NCBI RefSeq assembly: GCF_001515305.1
Contig: NZ_LNQV01000010.1
Span: 1 to 64,000 of the forward strand
Direction: 5' to 3'
From: Aquitalea pelogenes
GTDB lineage: Bacteria > Pseudomonadota > Gammaproteobacteria > Burkholderiales > Chromobacteriaceae
DNA: 64,000 nt
The position numbers and the translations under genes are program-made. The notes under the pieces were generated by a model. It had not been told where the DNA came from. It searched no databases and was given only the letters and a program-made list of their open reading frames with translations. Of the stretch, positions 53,618 through 63,964 are shown in pieces (within the stretch, counting starts at the first letter, position 1; the number at the start of each line of letters is the position of its first letter).

Positions 53618-55281
53618 AGCGCCTGTCTTATCTGCTTACGCTGTTGGTGTTCGGCCTGAGCAGCCAATCCATTTGCGCCGCAGCAAGCAATCCGATATCC
53701 GCCAGTCCCAGGCCGCTGAACTGGAACGCCATCACCATGTTTTTGGTTTTCGTCCTTTTTACACTGGCCATTATCAGGTGGGCGGCCAAACGCACCCGCT
53801 CCGCTGCCGACTTTTATACCGCTGGTGGCGGCCTGAGCCCCTTGCAGAACGGCCTGGCGATTGCCGGTGACATGGTATCGGCTGCGTCATTTCTGGGCAT
53901 TTCAGCCATGATGTTCGACAAGGGCTACGATGGTCTCATCTATGCGCTGGGTGTGCTGGCGGGTTGGCCCATCATCCTGTTTCTGATTGCCGAGCGCTTG
54001 CGCAACCTGGGCAAGTTCACCTTTGCCGACGTGGTGTCTTACCGGCTGGCGCAAACGCCAGTGCGGATTACCGCCGCGCTAGGCACACTGACAGTGGCCA
54101 TCATGTACCTGGTAGCGCAGATGGTTGGGGCCGGTAAATTGATCGAACTGCTATTTGGCACCAGTTACCTGTCCGCCGTCATGCTGGTTGGGGTGCTGAT
54201 GGTGCTGTACGTCACCTTTGGCGGCATGCTTGCCACTACCTGGGTACAAATCATCAAGGCCGTACTGCTGCTGGCCGGCACCACCTTCATGGCCTTCATG
54301 GTGCTGTCGCACTTCGGTTTCAGCCCGGAGGCGCTGTTTGCCGGTGCCGCCACGACGCATGCCAACGGCAAAGCCATCCTGGCACCGGGCGGCCTGGTTT
54401 CCGACCCTGTTGACGCCATCTCGCTGGGGCTGGGCATGATGTTCGGCACCGCCGGCCTGCCGCATATCCTGATGCGCTTCTTTACCGTTGCCAATGCCAG
54501 GCAAGCACGCAAATCGGTGTTTTACGCCACCGGTTTTATCGCTTATTTCTATCTGCTAATCCTGATCGCTGGCTTTGGAGCCATCGTGATGGTGGGTAGC
54601 GAACCCGACTTCCACGATGCAGCGGGCAACATCATCGGCGGCAATAACATGATTGCGGTCCACCTGGCTCAAGCTGTCGGCGGCAACCTGTTTCTTGGTT
54701 TCATCTCGGCAGTCGCTTTCGCCACCATTCTGGCCGTGGTCGCTGGGCTGGCCCTATCAGGTGCCTCTGCCATTTCGCACGACCTGTACGCCACGGTCCT
54801 TTGCAAAGGGAGTGCCAGCGAACAGAGTGAAATCAGGGTGTCCAAAATAGCCACCTTAGCCATTGGCATCCTCGCCATCGTACTGGGCCTACTGTTTGAA
54901 AAGCAGAACATCGCCTTTTTATCCGGCCTGGTCTTGGCAATTGCCGCTTCGGTCAATTTCCCGGTTTTGTTTCTGTCCATGTTCTGGAAAGGACTGACTA
55001 CCCGTGGAGCCGTAGTTGGCAGCCTTGCCGGGCTGCTATCAGCGATTGTCCTGTTGATACTCGGCCCGACAGTGTGGGTGGGTATCCTGCAGCACCAGAC
55101 CCCACTATTCCCCTATGCCAATCCGGCTTTGTTCTCCATGAGCATTGCCTTTGGCAGTGCCTGGTTATTATCCGTACTCGATGACTCACCGCGCGCGCAG
55201 GAGGAACGCCAGCGCTATCTTGCACAGTACATCCGGTCGATGACCGGTATTGGTGCAGCAAGAGCCAGCCAGAAGCATTGA
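53614..55281 (+). CDS. Sodium:solute symporter (ActP family), candidate phenylacetate importer
   Basis: 555 residues with a signal-like first helix ([22 protein letters not shown]) and 13 or so membrane segments. SSS signatures include [17 protein letters not shown] and [18 protein letters not shown]. Best family match is the acetate permease ActP. Its place in the paa island and pairing with DUF485 suggest import of phenylacetate, as for the SSS-type phenylacetate permease of Pseudomonas; acetate uptake cannot be excluded. Confidence 0.9.
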   Translation: MKRLSYLLTLLVFGLSSQSICAAASNPISASPRPLNWNAITMFLVFVLFTLAIIRWAAKRTRSAADFYTAGGGLSPLQNGLAIAGDMVSAASFLGISAMMFDKGYDGLIYALGVLAGWPIILFLIAERLRNLGKFTFADVVSYRLAQTPVRITAALGTLTVAIMYLVAQMVGAGKLIELLFGTSYLSAVMLVGVLMVLYVTFGGMLATTWVQIIKAVLLLAGTTFMAFMVLSHFGFSPEALFAGAATTHANGKAILAPGGLVSDPVDAISLGLGMMFGTAGLPHILMRFFTVANARQARKSVFYATGFIAYFYLLILIAGFGAIVMVGSEPDFHDAAGNIIGGNNMIAVHLAQAVGGNLFLGFISAVAFATILAVVAGLALSGASAISHDLYATVLCKGSASEQSEIRVSKIATLAIGILAIVLGLLFEKQNIAFLSGLVLAIAASVNFPVLFLSMFWKGLTTRGAVVGSLAGLLSAIVLLILGPTVWVGILQHQTPLFPYANPALFSMSIAFGSAWLLSVLDDSPRAQEERQRYLAQYIRSMTGIGAARASQKH

Positions 55282-55507
55282 ATGGCACCCTGCAAGCAGG
55301 CAGATACAGGCAGCTCTCCTGCTTCTGCTTGGCATAAGCTCAAAATCAGCCAGCTACTCACCGTACACCCACCGCCAGACAGCTTCTGGCGGTGATGGAA
55401 CCAAAGCAGGATGCAGCGAAATGAAACTGGCCGGTGGGACTGCGGAGGGGCTACACTGACAGTGCAACACGCAGTCTTCCTCATCCTTACAACAACAGGA
55501 AAATGCG

Positions 55508-56218
55508 ATGACCCACTCCCGCTACCACGCCCCGCTGCAAGACCGCAGCACTGACGACGACGAAGACGACGATGTGAAACTGCCCGCCTTCCGCCGCTAT
55601 GAATCACAAGGTGTGATCCGCCAGATTTCCTACTATCTGTCCGGCGAAATTGTCGACCCCATCCAGTACACCGACCTGCTGTACACCCTGCGCACCGCCA
55701 GCGCCACAGACCTGATCTTCCTGCACCTCAACACCCCCGGCGGCAATTTCGACACCGGCTTGCAGATCATCAACAACATCGCCGCCAGCGAGGCGCACGT
55801 CATCACCATTCTGGAAGCCCGCGCCTTTTCCATGGGAGCGCTGATCTTTCTGGCCGGGGACGAGCTGATCGTGCATGACACCTGCCAGCTGATGTTCCAC
55901 AACTACTCATCCGCCTCGGTGGGCAAGGGTAACGAACAGGCAGCGCAGGTGATGGCCAGCCGCAAATGGTTCGACAAGGTGATGCGCAATGTCTGCCGCC
56001 CCTTCCTGAGTGATCAGGAACTGGAACGCATCAGCAAGGGCGAGGACATCTGGCTGGATACCGACGACATCCGCCGCCGCCTGCTGCATCTGCAAAAAGG
56101 AGAACCGGCAGTCAAGCCCAAAGGCACGCGGGCCAAGGTGAAACCGGTACCGGTCAGCGCCAGCGAAACCGACGCCGCCAAACCGGCACGCAGCAGCCGC
56201 AAGAGCAAGCCTGCCTGA
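55508..56218 (+). CDS. ClpP-like serine protease domain protein
   Basis: 236 residues, ClpP/crotonase superfamily. HLNTPGGNFDTGLQIINNI, then EARAFSMGALIFLAGDE with the nucleophilic Ser, and MFHNYSSASVGKGNE with the His; the order matches ClpP. The N-terminus has an acidic run (DDDEDDD) and the C-terminus is Lys/Pro/Ala-rich and probably disordered. It has no signal peptide. It stands alone with no Clp ATPase nearby, so the substrate and partner are unknown. It resembles phage or plasmid head-maturation proteases less than cellular ClpP-like orphans. Confidence 0.8.
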   Translation: MTHSRYHAPLQDRSTDDDEDDDVKLPAFRRYESQGVIRQISYYLSGEIVDPIQYTDLLYTLRTASATDLIFLHLNTPGGNFDTGLQIINNIAASEAHVITILEARAFSMGALIFLAGDELIVHDTCQLMFHNYSSASVGKGNEQAAQVMASRKWFDKVMRNVCRPFLSDQELERISKGEDIWLDTDDIRRRLLHLQKGEPAVKPKGTRAKVKPVPVSASETDAAKPARSSRKSKPA

Positions 56219-56286
56219 GGCCACAAAATAGGGTAATGCCCCTGTGGCAAGCAGACACCGCACCGCAGGGGTGTGGCGAGCCGCGC

Positions 56287-56616
56287 TCAATCCACAATGA
56301 ACAGCCGCGCCCCGGTCCGGGTTGACGAGCGGTGCGGCTCGGCTTCATCGGCCACCTGATAACTCAGGCCGGGAGTCAGCATGAAGCGGCGGCCATCGGC
56401 CAGCTCGGTCAGCAACTCACCTTCCAGACACAGCAGGATATGGCCCTTGCGACACCAGTGGTCGGCCACATAGCCGGGGCTGTACTCCACCATGCGCACG
56501 CGGATGTTGCCGAACTGACAGGTACGCCACAGCGCCATGCCGCTTTCGCCGGGATGCTCGGTAGGGGCAATGGCCGACCAGTCGGTCACGCCAAACGGGA
56601 TAGTGTCGATTTGCAT
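56287..56616 (-). CDS. DHCW-motif cupin protein
   Basis: 109 residues with one cupin barrel. YSPGYVADHWCRKGHILLCLEGEL carries the DHWC motif that names this small family, followed by a Tyr/Val beta strand and DEAEPHRSSTRTGARLFIVD. The metal and ligand are unknown. ATG 56616 is used with GGAG upstream; a start at 56628 is possible. It is next to adhE on the same strand but after its terminator. Confidence 0.82.
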   Translation of the reverse strand: MQIDTIPFGVTDWSAIAPTEHPGESGMALWRTCQFGNIRVRMVEYSPGYVADHWCRKGHILLCLEGELLTELADGRRFMLTPGLSYQVADEAEPHRSSTRTGARLFIVD

Positions 56617-56689
56617 GCTGCGCTCCATCTCGGGCTGATCAAGCAGACAGCTTAACCCAGCACACCCGGCATGGCATGCAGCAGGCAGG

Positions 56690-56715
56690 AAAAAGCCCGG
56701 AGCGCGCTCCGGGCC
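56690..56715 (-). terminator. Terminator of adhE
   Basis: On the minus strand GCCCGGAGC-GCGCTCCGGGC followed by TTTTT, 23 bp after the stop at 56738. Confidence 0.88.
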
Positions 56716-56737
56716 TGCTGGTTGAAACGCAGCGGAT

Positions 56738-59403
56738 TTATACCGCTTTTTGCTTGCCTTTGGACTTGCGCACCACGGCAACATCGCTGGCGGCATCGCG
56801 CAAATGCGCTTCGCACCAGGCCCGGCCATAGTAGCTGTCCAGCAGCAGCTGTTTGAGTTCGCTGATCAAGGGGTAGCGCGGATTGGCCCCGGTGCACTGG
56901 TCGTCAAACGCGGCTTCGGCCAACTGGTCGACCCGGGCCAGAAAGTCCGCCTCTTCCACGCCGGCAGCCTGAATCGACATGGGGATGTTGAGCATCTGCT
57001 TGAGCTCGTCCACCCACTGCACCAGTTTTTCCACCCGTTCGTGATCGCGTTCGCCTTCCAGCCCCAGGTGACGGGCGATTTCGGCATAGCGCGCCACGCT
57101 CTTGGGCCGGTCGTACTGGCTGAACGCGGTTTGCTTGGTCGGAATATCAGCCGCGTTGTAGCGGATGACATTGCTGATCAGCAAGGCATTGGCCAGACCA
57201 TGCGCCAGGCCGAACTCCGCACCCAGCTTGTGCGCCATGGAGTGGCATACACCCAGGAAGGCATTGGCAAAGGCGATGCCGGCAATGCTGGCGGCGTTAT
57301 GCACTTGCTCGCGCGCTTTCGGGTCGCGTGCGCCGTTCAGATAGGCCGATGGCAGGTAGTCTTTCAGCAGCTTCAGCGCCTGCAGGGCCTGCGGGTCGGA
57401 ATATTCGTTGGCCATCACCGACACATAAGCTTCCAGCGCATGCGTCACCGCGTCGATGCCGCCAAAGGCAGTGAGCGACTTGGGCATGTCCATCACCAGA
57501 TTGGCATCCACAATGGCCATGTGCGGGGTCAGCTCATAATCGGCAATCGGGTATTTCACCCCGGTTACTTCGTCGGTCACCACGGCAAACGGCGTGACTT
57601 CCGAGCCGGTGCCGGATGTGGTGGGCACCGCCACCAGCATGGCCTTGCCACCCAGCTTGGGGAACTGGTAAATGCGTTTGCGGATGTCCATGAAGCGCAG
57701 CGCCAGATCGGCAAAATGCACTTCTGGGTGTTCGTACATCACCCAGATGATCTTGGCCGCATCCATCGGCGAGCCGCCGCCCAGCGCCATGATCACGTCC
57801 GGCTGGAAGGCATGGGCCAGTTCGGCACCCTTGCGCACCACGGCCAGCGTGGGGTCGGCAGGCACATCGAAGAATACTTCCACTTCCAGGCCCATTTTTT
57901 TCAGCAGCCGCACCGGCTCATCCACAAAGCCGTGCTCCAGCAGGTAATGCCCGGTCACGATCAGGCAACGCTTTTTGTCCGCCAGGTCTTCCAATGCCAC
58001 CGGCAGGCAGCCACGGCGGAAGTAAATGGACTTGGGCAGTTTGTGCCACAGCATGTTTTCCGCCCTCTTGGCCACGGTTTTCTTGTTGATCAGGTGTTTC
58101 GGGCCGACGTTTTCCGAGATGGAATTACCGCCCCAGGAACCGCAACCCAGCGTCAGCGACGGGGCCAGGCTGAAGTTGTACAAGTCGCCGATGCCGCCAT
58201 GCGAGGACGGGGTGTTGATCAGGATGCGCGCGGTTTTCATCTTGTCGCCAAAATAGCGGATGCGCTCGCCTTGCAAGTCCTGATCGGTATACAGCGCCGA
58301 GGTGTGGCCGATACCACCCAGTGCCACCAGTGCAGCAGCCTTGTCGCAGGCATCGGCAAAATCGCGGGCGCGGTACATGGCCAGCGTGGGCGACAGCTTT
58401 TCGTGGGCGAAGGCTTCGTCATTGCTCAGATCACTCACTTCGCCAATCAGCACCTTGGTGTCCGCCGGTACGGTAATGCCGGCCATGGCGGCAATCTTCA
58501 CGGCGCTCTGGCCGACAATCGCAGCATTCAGACTGCCACGGTTGAGGATGACACCCGCCACGGCGGCGGTTTGCTCTGCGCTGAGAATGTAACCGCCATG
58601 GCGCGAAAAACGTTCGCGCACGGCCTCGTAAATGCTGTCCACCACGATGACTGACTGCTCGGACGCACATACCACGCCGTTGTCGAAAGTCTTGGACATC
58701 AGGATGGAGGCCACGGCGCGCTTGATGTCGGCGGTTTCGTCGATTACCGCCGGGGTATTGCCTGCGCCCACGCCAATGGCGGGTTTGCCGGAGGAATACG
58801 CGGCCTTCACCATGCCGGGGCACCGGTGGCCAGGATCAGGTTGATGTCCGGGTGCTGCATCAGTGCGTTGGACAACTCGACGCTAGGCTCGTCTATCCAG
58901 CCGATGATGTCCTGCGGTGCACCAGCAGCCACGGCGGCTTCCAGTACCAGCCGTGCCGCTTCGCAAGTGGAACGCCGCGCCCGCGGATGGGGCGAGAAGA
59001 TGATGGCATTGCGGGTTTTCAGCGCGATCAGCGCCTTGAAAATGGCCGTGGAGGTGGGGTTGGTGGTGGGCACGATGCCGCACAGGATGCCGATGGGTTC
59101 GGCAATGGTGATGGTGCCGAAGCTGTCGTCTTCCGACAGCACGCCGCAGGTCTTTTCATCCTTGTATTTGTTGTAGATGTACTCGGAGGCAAAGTGATTC
59201 TTGATCACCTTGTCTTCCATCACCCCCATGCCGGTTTCTTCCACCGCCATGCGTGCCAGCGGAATGCGCGCATCCGCCGCAGCCAGCGCCGCGCTGCGGA
59301 AAATCACATCCACCTGCTGTTGGGAGAATTCGGCAAAAACCGCCTGGGCCTGTTTGACACGCGCTACCAGCGCATCGAGTTGTTCCAATGAAGATACCGA
59401 CAT
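56738..59403 (-). pseudogene. adhE: Bifunctional aldehyde-alcohol dehydrogenase AdhE, one frameshift
   Basis: The N-terminal aldehyde dehydrogenase half starts at ATG 59403 (MSVSSLEQLDALVARVKQAQ) and continues to [11 protein letters not shown]. One base is missing there (ATGG[G]CCC in the expected [12 protein letters not shown]), near 58815. The rest continues in another frame with the catalytic Cys in [10 protein letters not shown]. An iron alcohol dehydrogenase domain follows (TTSGTGSEVTPFAVVTDE, GGIDAVTHALEAY, FLGVCHSMAHKLGAEF), giving 888 residues when repaired. It converts acetyl-CoA to ethanol through acetaldehyde. The loss is again a single base at a G/C run, so the gene may be intact in the cell. 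Confidence 0.88.
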
Positions 59404-59815
59404 GACATGACTCCAATGACAAAAAAGAAATCTGCCCGGGCTGCATGACATTCAGTTGATCGCCGTATTTATCCGGCAGGCTTTGCCAAATAAAAACTGA
59501 ATATACAGCCCTGCATGCTGTAATTAATCCACTACAACCATGCAAATAAAATTGTTAGACAAACAAGGCCAGTGCCTTTGTTTTACTGGAAAAATCATTA
59601 TTAAAGGCAGATTACTCTTTTTATCTGTTCATCGTTTTGCGCCAGGCCAAGTAAACAAGTCGTCAGCAACAGAAAACAGGATGTCCAGGTAAATCATTCA
59701 AAGTCCGGTTCAGTCAGCCTGTAGTCTGTCACTTACAAAAACAGACTGAACAAAAAGAAAAACCGCCAGCGCGGATCGACGCGGTGGCGGTTCTGGTACA
59801 GGAAAAGTGCTGCGT
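59404..59815. promoter_or_regulatory. adhE upstream region (412 bp)
   Basis: No gene seen. AT-rich DNA with the adhE promoter, a GGAG ribosome site near 59415, and an inverted repeat TTGTT-AGACA-AACAA (59552-59566) that only weakly resembles Rex sites. The far end holds the terminator of the carbonic anhydrase gene. Confidence 0.4.
59757..59792 (-). terminator. Terminator of the carbonic anhydrase gene
   Basis: On the minus strand AACCGCCA, a 15-base loop with its own GCG pairing, and TGGCGGTT followed by TTTCTTTTTG; 24 bp after the stop. Confidence 0.8.
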
Positions 59816-60889
59816 TCAGCGCATGAAGCTGTATTTGAAATACTGGCCCTGCTTCATCAGTTCGCGGATCTTGCCCGGTTCGGTCTCGCCGTTCAGATTG
59901 GTGATGATCAGCTTGCCAGCCCCCTGGCGCAGATCGTTACGGAAATCGTAGAACGCCCCCAGGATGGCCAGATGCCCGGCTTCCACCTCGCCGGAAAACT
60001 TCAGGATGGCGCTTTCCACCTGGTTATTCACATTCAGTAGCGCGCCATCGGTAGGATCGATGCCTTGCGGAATGTTGATGGTGGCCAATTCCTTGCGGAT
60101 GGCCGGTTCCAGCTTGCTGTAATCGGCCGAGGCTGCCTTGATGGCACCGCAGGCGGCATGGCCGACAAAAATCAGCAGCGGGGTATGCAGATGGCGCACC
60201 CCGTACTCCACCGAGCCCTCTGCCGTGGCCAGCTGGTTGCCGATGTCGCGCACCATGAACAGGTCGTTGACGGCGCTCTTGTCCATCACCTCGCTTTGCA
60301 CCCGGGAATCGGAGCAGGTGACTACCGTGGCGCGCGGCGTCTGCTTGTCGGCAAAGGTCTTGAAATAGGCGGCATTGTGGTGCGCCATGTAGTCACTGTT
60401 GTCGTGCAGGATGGTCGTTACCGCGGCACGCACTTGCTGCACCTCGGAGCCATGGCCGTGTTCGTCATGGCTGCTCTCCTCCGGCTTGCGTTCCACCGCC
60501 TTGGGTTTGGCTTTGGCACGGCGCGGCTTGGCCGCACGCCTGGCCTCATGCACTACAGCGCCCGGGGCATGTACCTCGGGGCTCGGGCCCACTGGCGCTT
60601 TCAGCAGAGGTGCCGCCCCTTGCTTTACTTCAGGCTGCAGGGTTTCCGGCTCCTTGGGCTTGGCGCGCGCCGCCGCCATGGATGCAGCCAGCTTGCCCGG
60701 CAACACGATGGTCTTGGTCGGTGCTTCCGCTGCGGCCGATGCCGCCTGCTTGCCCGGCAAGACAATGGGCTTGCCGTGTTCGGCAGGTGCCGCAGCCTTT
60801 TCTTCGGCCTGCGCCACGGTTACCAGCAAACCACCCCCGAGTAGTATGACCGCCGCTTGCAGCGAACGGATCTGCCATGTCTTGTTCAT
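59816..60889 (-). CDS. Exported beta-class carbonic anhydrase with long linker
   Basis: 357 residues. A signal peptide (cleavage after about 28) is followed by a 120-residue Ala/Lys/Pro-rich linker that contains a repeated IVLPGK.AAS unit (42-51 and 61-70). The beta-carbonic anhydrase domain (~150-355) has Zn ligands C192 in VTCSDSRV, H244 and C247 in GHAACG, plus D194/R196. It should hydrate CO2 in the periplasm. The linker also has a His/Glu stretch (HDEHGHG) that may bind metal. The start at 60889 is preceded by AAGGCG; 60901 is the alternative. Confidence 0.86.
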   Translation of the reverse strand: MNKTWQIRSLQAAVILLGGGLLVTVAQAEEKAAAPAEHGKPIVLPGKQAASAAAEAPTKTIVLPGKLAASMAAARAKPKEPETLQPEVKQGAAPLLKAPVGPSPEVHAPGAVVHEARRAAKPRRAKAKPKAVERKPEESSHDEHGHGSEVQQVRAAVTTILHDNSDYMAHHNAAYFKTFADKQTPRATVVTCSDSRVQSEVMDKSAVNDLFMVRDIGNQLATAEGSVEYGVRHLHTPLLIFVGHAACGAIKAASADYSKLEPAIRKELATINIPQGIDPTDGALLNVNNQVESAILKFSGEVEAGHLAILGAFYDFRNDLRQGAGKLIITNLNGETEPGKIRELMKQGQYFKYSFMR

Positions 60890-61100
60890 CACGCCTTGCA
60901 TCCTGTTATTGATATGGAGAAGCCATTCAGTCCGGAACGAGCCCCGGCCGGAGAGAACGGCTGATCGGCACGCTTCGCCGACAAACCTAGAGTTATTTAT
61001 AGTGTCAGGCTGCTGGCAACGCCGCTTTTCCCTTGCGCAGGTGATGGCTGGCGATGGTACAGCACTTGTTATCTGTCATATCGACCGGTTTTTACCAAAC

Positions 61101-62039
61101 TTAACATTCAGACTGCCTGGCCGAAGACCTTCCCTCGCCCAGCAACACCCCACCCAGCACCAGCAGGCAGGCCAGCCATTGCGCCGGAACCAGGGTTTCA
61201 TCCAGCAGCCACCACGCCAGCAGGACGGTAAACAGCGGAATCAGATTGATAAAGGGCGATGCCCTCGACACCGGCATCTTGCTGACGGCCCAGGTATACA
61301 GGCCATATGCCCCCAGGGTGACGAACACCCCCAGGTACACCACCATCAGGCTGGGCCAGAGCGGAAAATGACTGGGCCAATGGCCCCAGGGGCTAAGCAG
61401 GGCCAGACCAAACCAGACGCTGCCCAGCACCGTCTGCATGCCGGTAATGGCCAGTGCCGAATAACGACGCGACAGGCGCTTGGCAATCAGCACATAGCCG
61501 GTGGCGCACAACATGGCGCAAAACTCCAGCGCATTGCCCAATACCGGGTTGGGTGCCTGGGCAGATACCTGGTTGTCCAGCGTCAGCCACAGCACCCCGG
61601 CAAAGGAAATGACCAGCCCCAGCCAGCCACGCGGGCTCATTTTTTCATGCAGGAACAACATGGCGCCCACCCCAGTGAGCAAGGGCAGCGTGGCAGTAAT
61701 GACCGATGCCTGTGCCGCACTGGTATTCACCAGCGCCTGGGCTTCAAACAGAAAATACAGACAGGGCTCGGCCAGGCCCATGGCCAGCATCCAGCGCCAG
61801 TCGCCACGCTGGTAACGCCAGCGCTCTGCCCGCTGCCACAACAAGGGCAGAATGCAGCAACTGGCCAGCACCATGCGGGCGAACAGCACCGCCAGCGGGT
61901 CGAACACGACAAAGACGATTTTCAGCGCGATAAAGGCACTGGCCCAGAGCAGCATGGCGGCGCTGAGCGCAAAAGTGGGCAACATGAGCAATCCATTGCA
62001 AAAGGAAAACCACCGGTGCTGATCACCGGCGGCGCTCAT
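61101..62039 (-). CDS. EamA-family (DMT) transporter
   Basis: 312 residues with ten hydrophobic helices in two EamA repeats (~20-145, ~165-295). It differs from the transporter at 4473-5354. The start at 62039 has GTGGGAAA upstream; ATG 61985 would start at the first helix and is a fair alternative. The substrate is unknown. It is 17 bp after the SDR gene and probably cotranscribed. Confidence 0.82.
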   Translation of the reverse strand: MSAAGDQHRWFSFCNGLLMLPTFALSAAMLLWASAFIALKIVFVVFDPLAVLFARMVLASCCILPLLWQRAERWRYQRGDWRWMLAMGLAEPCLYFLFEAQALVNTSAAQASVITATLPLLTGVGAMLFLHEKMSPRGWLGLVISFAGVLWLTLDNQVSAQAPNPVLGNALEFCAMLCATGYVLIAKRLSRRYSALAITGMQTVLGSVWFGLALLSPWGHWPSHFPLWPSLMVVYLGVFVTLGAYGLYTWAVSKMPVSRASPFINLIPLFTVLLAWWLLDETLVPAQWLACLLVLGGVLLGEGRSSARQSEC

Positions 62040-62055
62040 TTTCCCACATCCGGCC

Positions 62056-62667
62056 TTAGCGCGTGACTTCGGGAAAGACTTCCAGCACCTTGCCAGTCAG
62101 GGGCTGGGTCAGGGCGCGCAGATAACTCCGGGCAATCTGCTCACGGCTCACCGGCATGAAACCGGCAAAGGCCCCGGCACCGCGCTCATCCCCCGCCACC
62201 ACGCCAGGGCTGACCAGATTCACCCGCGCCTGTCCCCACAACTCCTGTGCCGCCGAGCGCACAAAGGCAGCCAGACCGGCATTGACCACACTGGCGCAAC
62301 TACCTCCCAGAATATGCTCGCGCTCCAACAGGCCGGAAGTGAGCACGAATACCGCCCCCGCGTGCAGGTGGCGCGCACCGATCTGCACCAGACGCACCTG
62401 CCCCATCAGCTTGTCATGCAGGCCCGACTGCCAATCGTCCTCGCTCAGCTGTTGCAAGGGCTTGAACGGCACATGGCCGGCGGTCACCACCACGGCGTCC
62501 AGGTCCGGATGCGCCTGATACATGGCCTCGATGCTGGCCGGGTCGGTCATGTCCACCCGCACCTCAGCATCATGACGCCCGCCCACCAGCACCTCATGTT
62601 CTGTTGACAACAATGCCACCACGGCACTACCGATAACACCACGTCCACCAATAACCAGTACTTTCAT
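62056..62667 (-). CDS. Atypical short-chain dehydrogenase
   Basis: 203 residues, Rossmann fold with VLVIGGRGVIGSAVVALL at the N-terminus. The usual Tyr-x3-Lys pair is absent: the segment after the Ser strand reads CASVVNAGLAAF. This variant is known among short SDR-like proteins, whose activity is uncertain. Divergent from a LysR regulator with a palindrome between them, so it is probably that regulator's target. Confidence 0.82.
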   Translation of the reverse strand: MKVLVIGGRGVIGSAVVALLSTEHEVLVGGRHDAEVRVDMTDPASIEAMYQAHPDLDAVVVTAGHVPFKPLQQLSEDDWQSGLHDKLMGQVRLVQIGARHLHAGAVFVLTSGLLEREHILGGSCASVVNAGLAAFVRSAAQELWGQARVNLVSPGVVAGDERGAGAFAGFMPVSREQIARSYLRALTQPLTGKVLEVFPEVTR

Positions 62668-62766
62668 TGCCTTGCCTTTCTTGATTGAGCATCGTTCTGA
62701 AAATCACGCCAATCAATCATACACAGGACAATTTCACAGATTAATCCCAATAAAACGACTTCAATG

Positions 62767-62779
62767 TTCAAAATTTGAA
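62767..62779. promoter_or_regulatory. Palindrome in the SDR/LysR intergenic region
   Basis: TTCAAAATTTGAA, a perfect inverted repeat 100 bp upstream of the SDR start and 137 bp upstream of lysR. Spacing and symmetry suit a LysR-type binding site. Confidence 0.5.
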
Positions 62780-62915
62780 ACAATACAGAATAAGCCTCTC
62801 TGACCGACGGTCTGTTAAGAAAATTCCTGGCACTGTTCAGGAAACTGGGCAGCCTTATGCTAATATCGTGAAAAACGCCGTCAAATACATCGCCCTTACC
62901 ACGCACTGTTCTGCC

Positions 62916-63848
62916 ATGAAAACAAATCCCACTCCATCGCCCGATGCCCTGCTGGCTTTTGATGCACTGGCGCGCAAAGGCAGTTTCACCGCCGCCGCCG
63001 ATGACATCGGCTGCGCCAAAAGCCGCATCAGCCAGCTGGTGAAAGAGCTGGAACAGCAGCTTGGCACCGTGCTGGTGCTGCGCAACACCCGCCGCGTGGC
63101 ACTGACCGAAACCGGCCGCCGTCTGGCCGAACACGCCCGCCAGTTGCGCGAGATGCTGGAAAAAGTGGGGCCGGATATCGAAGAAGCGCAGGGCCTGATC
63201 GAAGGCCCGCTGCGCATCAGCGCCACCGCCTCGTTTGCCCAGTACCTGCTGGCTCCCATGCTGTCCGAGCTGGCTGCCTGCCATCCGGATCTGGAACTGG
63301 AGCTGCGTGCGGAAAACCGCCTGCAAGACCCGATCAACGACGGCGTCGACTTCTGCATCCGCTCGCGCAATGTGCACGACGACCGCCTGGTGGCCAAGCC
63401 GCTGGGCTTTGTCTGGGAAGCGCCCTACGCCTCGCCCGAGTATCTGGCCAAGGCCCCGCCGCTGAACAGCCCGGACGACCTGTGCCGTCACCGCATCCTG
63501 CTCAACAGCCATCATGTCTATGGCCGGGAATGGCGGCTGGAAAAAGACGGCGAACTCAAATCCATCACCACCCGTCCCATGCTGGTGTGCGACCAGTACG
63601 CCTCGCTGATTTCCGGCCTGATTGCCGGCCACGGCGTGGCCCTGCTGCCGCACTATGTGGCCAGCCATTATCTGGAAAGCGGCCATCTGGTACGGGTACT
63701 GCCCGGCTGGCAAGGCGGCAGCTGGCCGGTGTACCTGGTATTCCCGTATCGCCAGCCACTGCCGAAAAAATACGAAGCCTTCATCCAGCATGTCACCCCG
63801 CGCCTGCGCGCCGTGCTGGAAGAGCGCCCGCTATACTCCGGCGACTGA
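62916..63848 (+). CDS. LysR-family transcriptional regulator
   Basis: 310 residues. The winged HTH (~8-65: ALARKGSFTAAADDIGCAKSRISQLVKELEQQL) is followed by the effector domain (~90-305). The ATG at 62916 matches the family N-terminus; the frame opens earlier without similarity. The target is likely the divergent SDR-EamA genes. The closest functional group appears to be regulators of stress or detoxification enzymes, but the effector is unknown. Confidence 0.88.
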   Translation: MKTNPTPSPDALLAFDALARKGSFTAAADDIGCAKSRISQLVKELEQQLGTVLVLRNTRRVALTETGRRLAEHARQLREMLEKVGPDIEEAQGLIEGPLRISATASFAQYLLAPMLSELAACHPDLELELRAENRLQDPINDGVDFCIRSRNVHDDRLVAKPLGFVWEAPYASPEYLAKAPPLNSPDDLCRHRILLNSHHVYGREWRLEKDGELKSITTRPMLVCDQYASLISGLIAGHGVALLPHYVASHYLESGHLVRVLPGWQGGSWPVYLVFPYRQPLPKKYEAFIQHVTPRLRAVLEERPLYSGD

Positions 63849-63964
63849 AGCCGCGCACCTGCCCGGCGCTTGATCCAGACCAAAGCCAATGGCAGCCGCC
63901 TTTGGCACAATCGCGCGCAATACTGCAACGAGAATCAGGCGCAATGCGCCGCATGAGGGCCGTA

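Noticed and set aside
56750-58654. 634-residue plus-strand frame opposite adhE
   Set aside because: Composition and lack of motifs mark it as a shadow; adhE motifs are clear on the other strand.
59552-59566. Rex-type operator upstream of adhE
   Set aside because: TTGTT-N5-AACAA has the wrong spacing and sequence for the Rex consensus TTGTGAANNNNTTCACAA; too weak to call.
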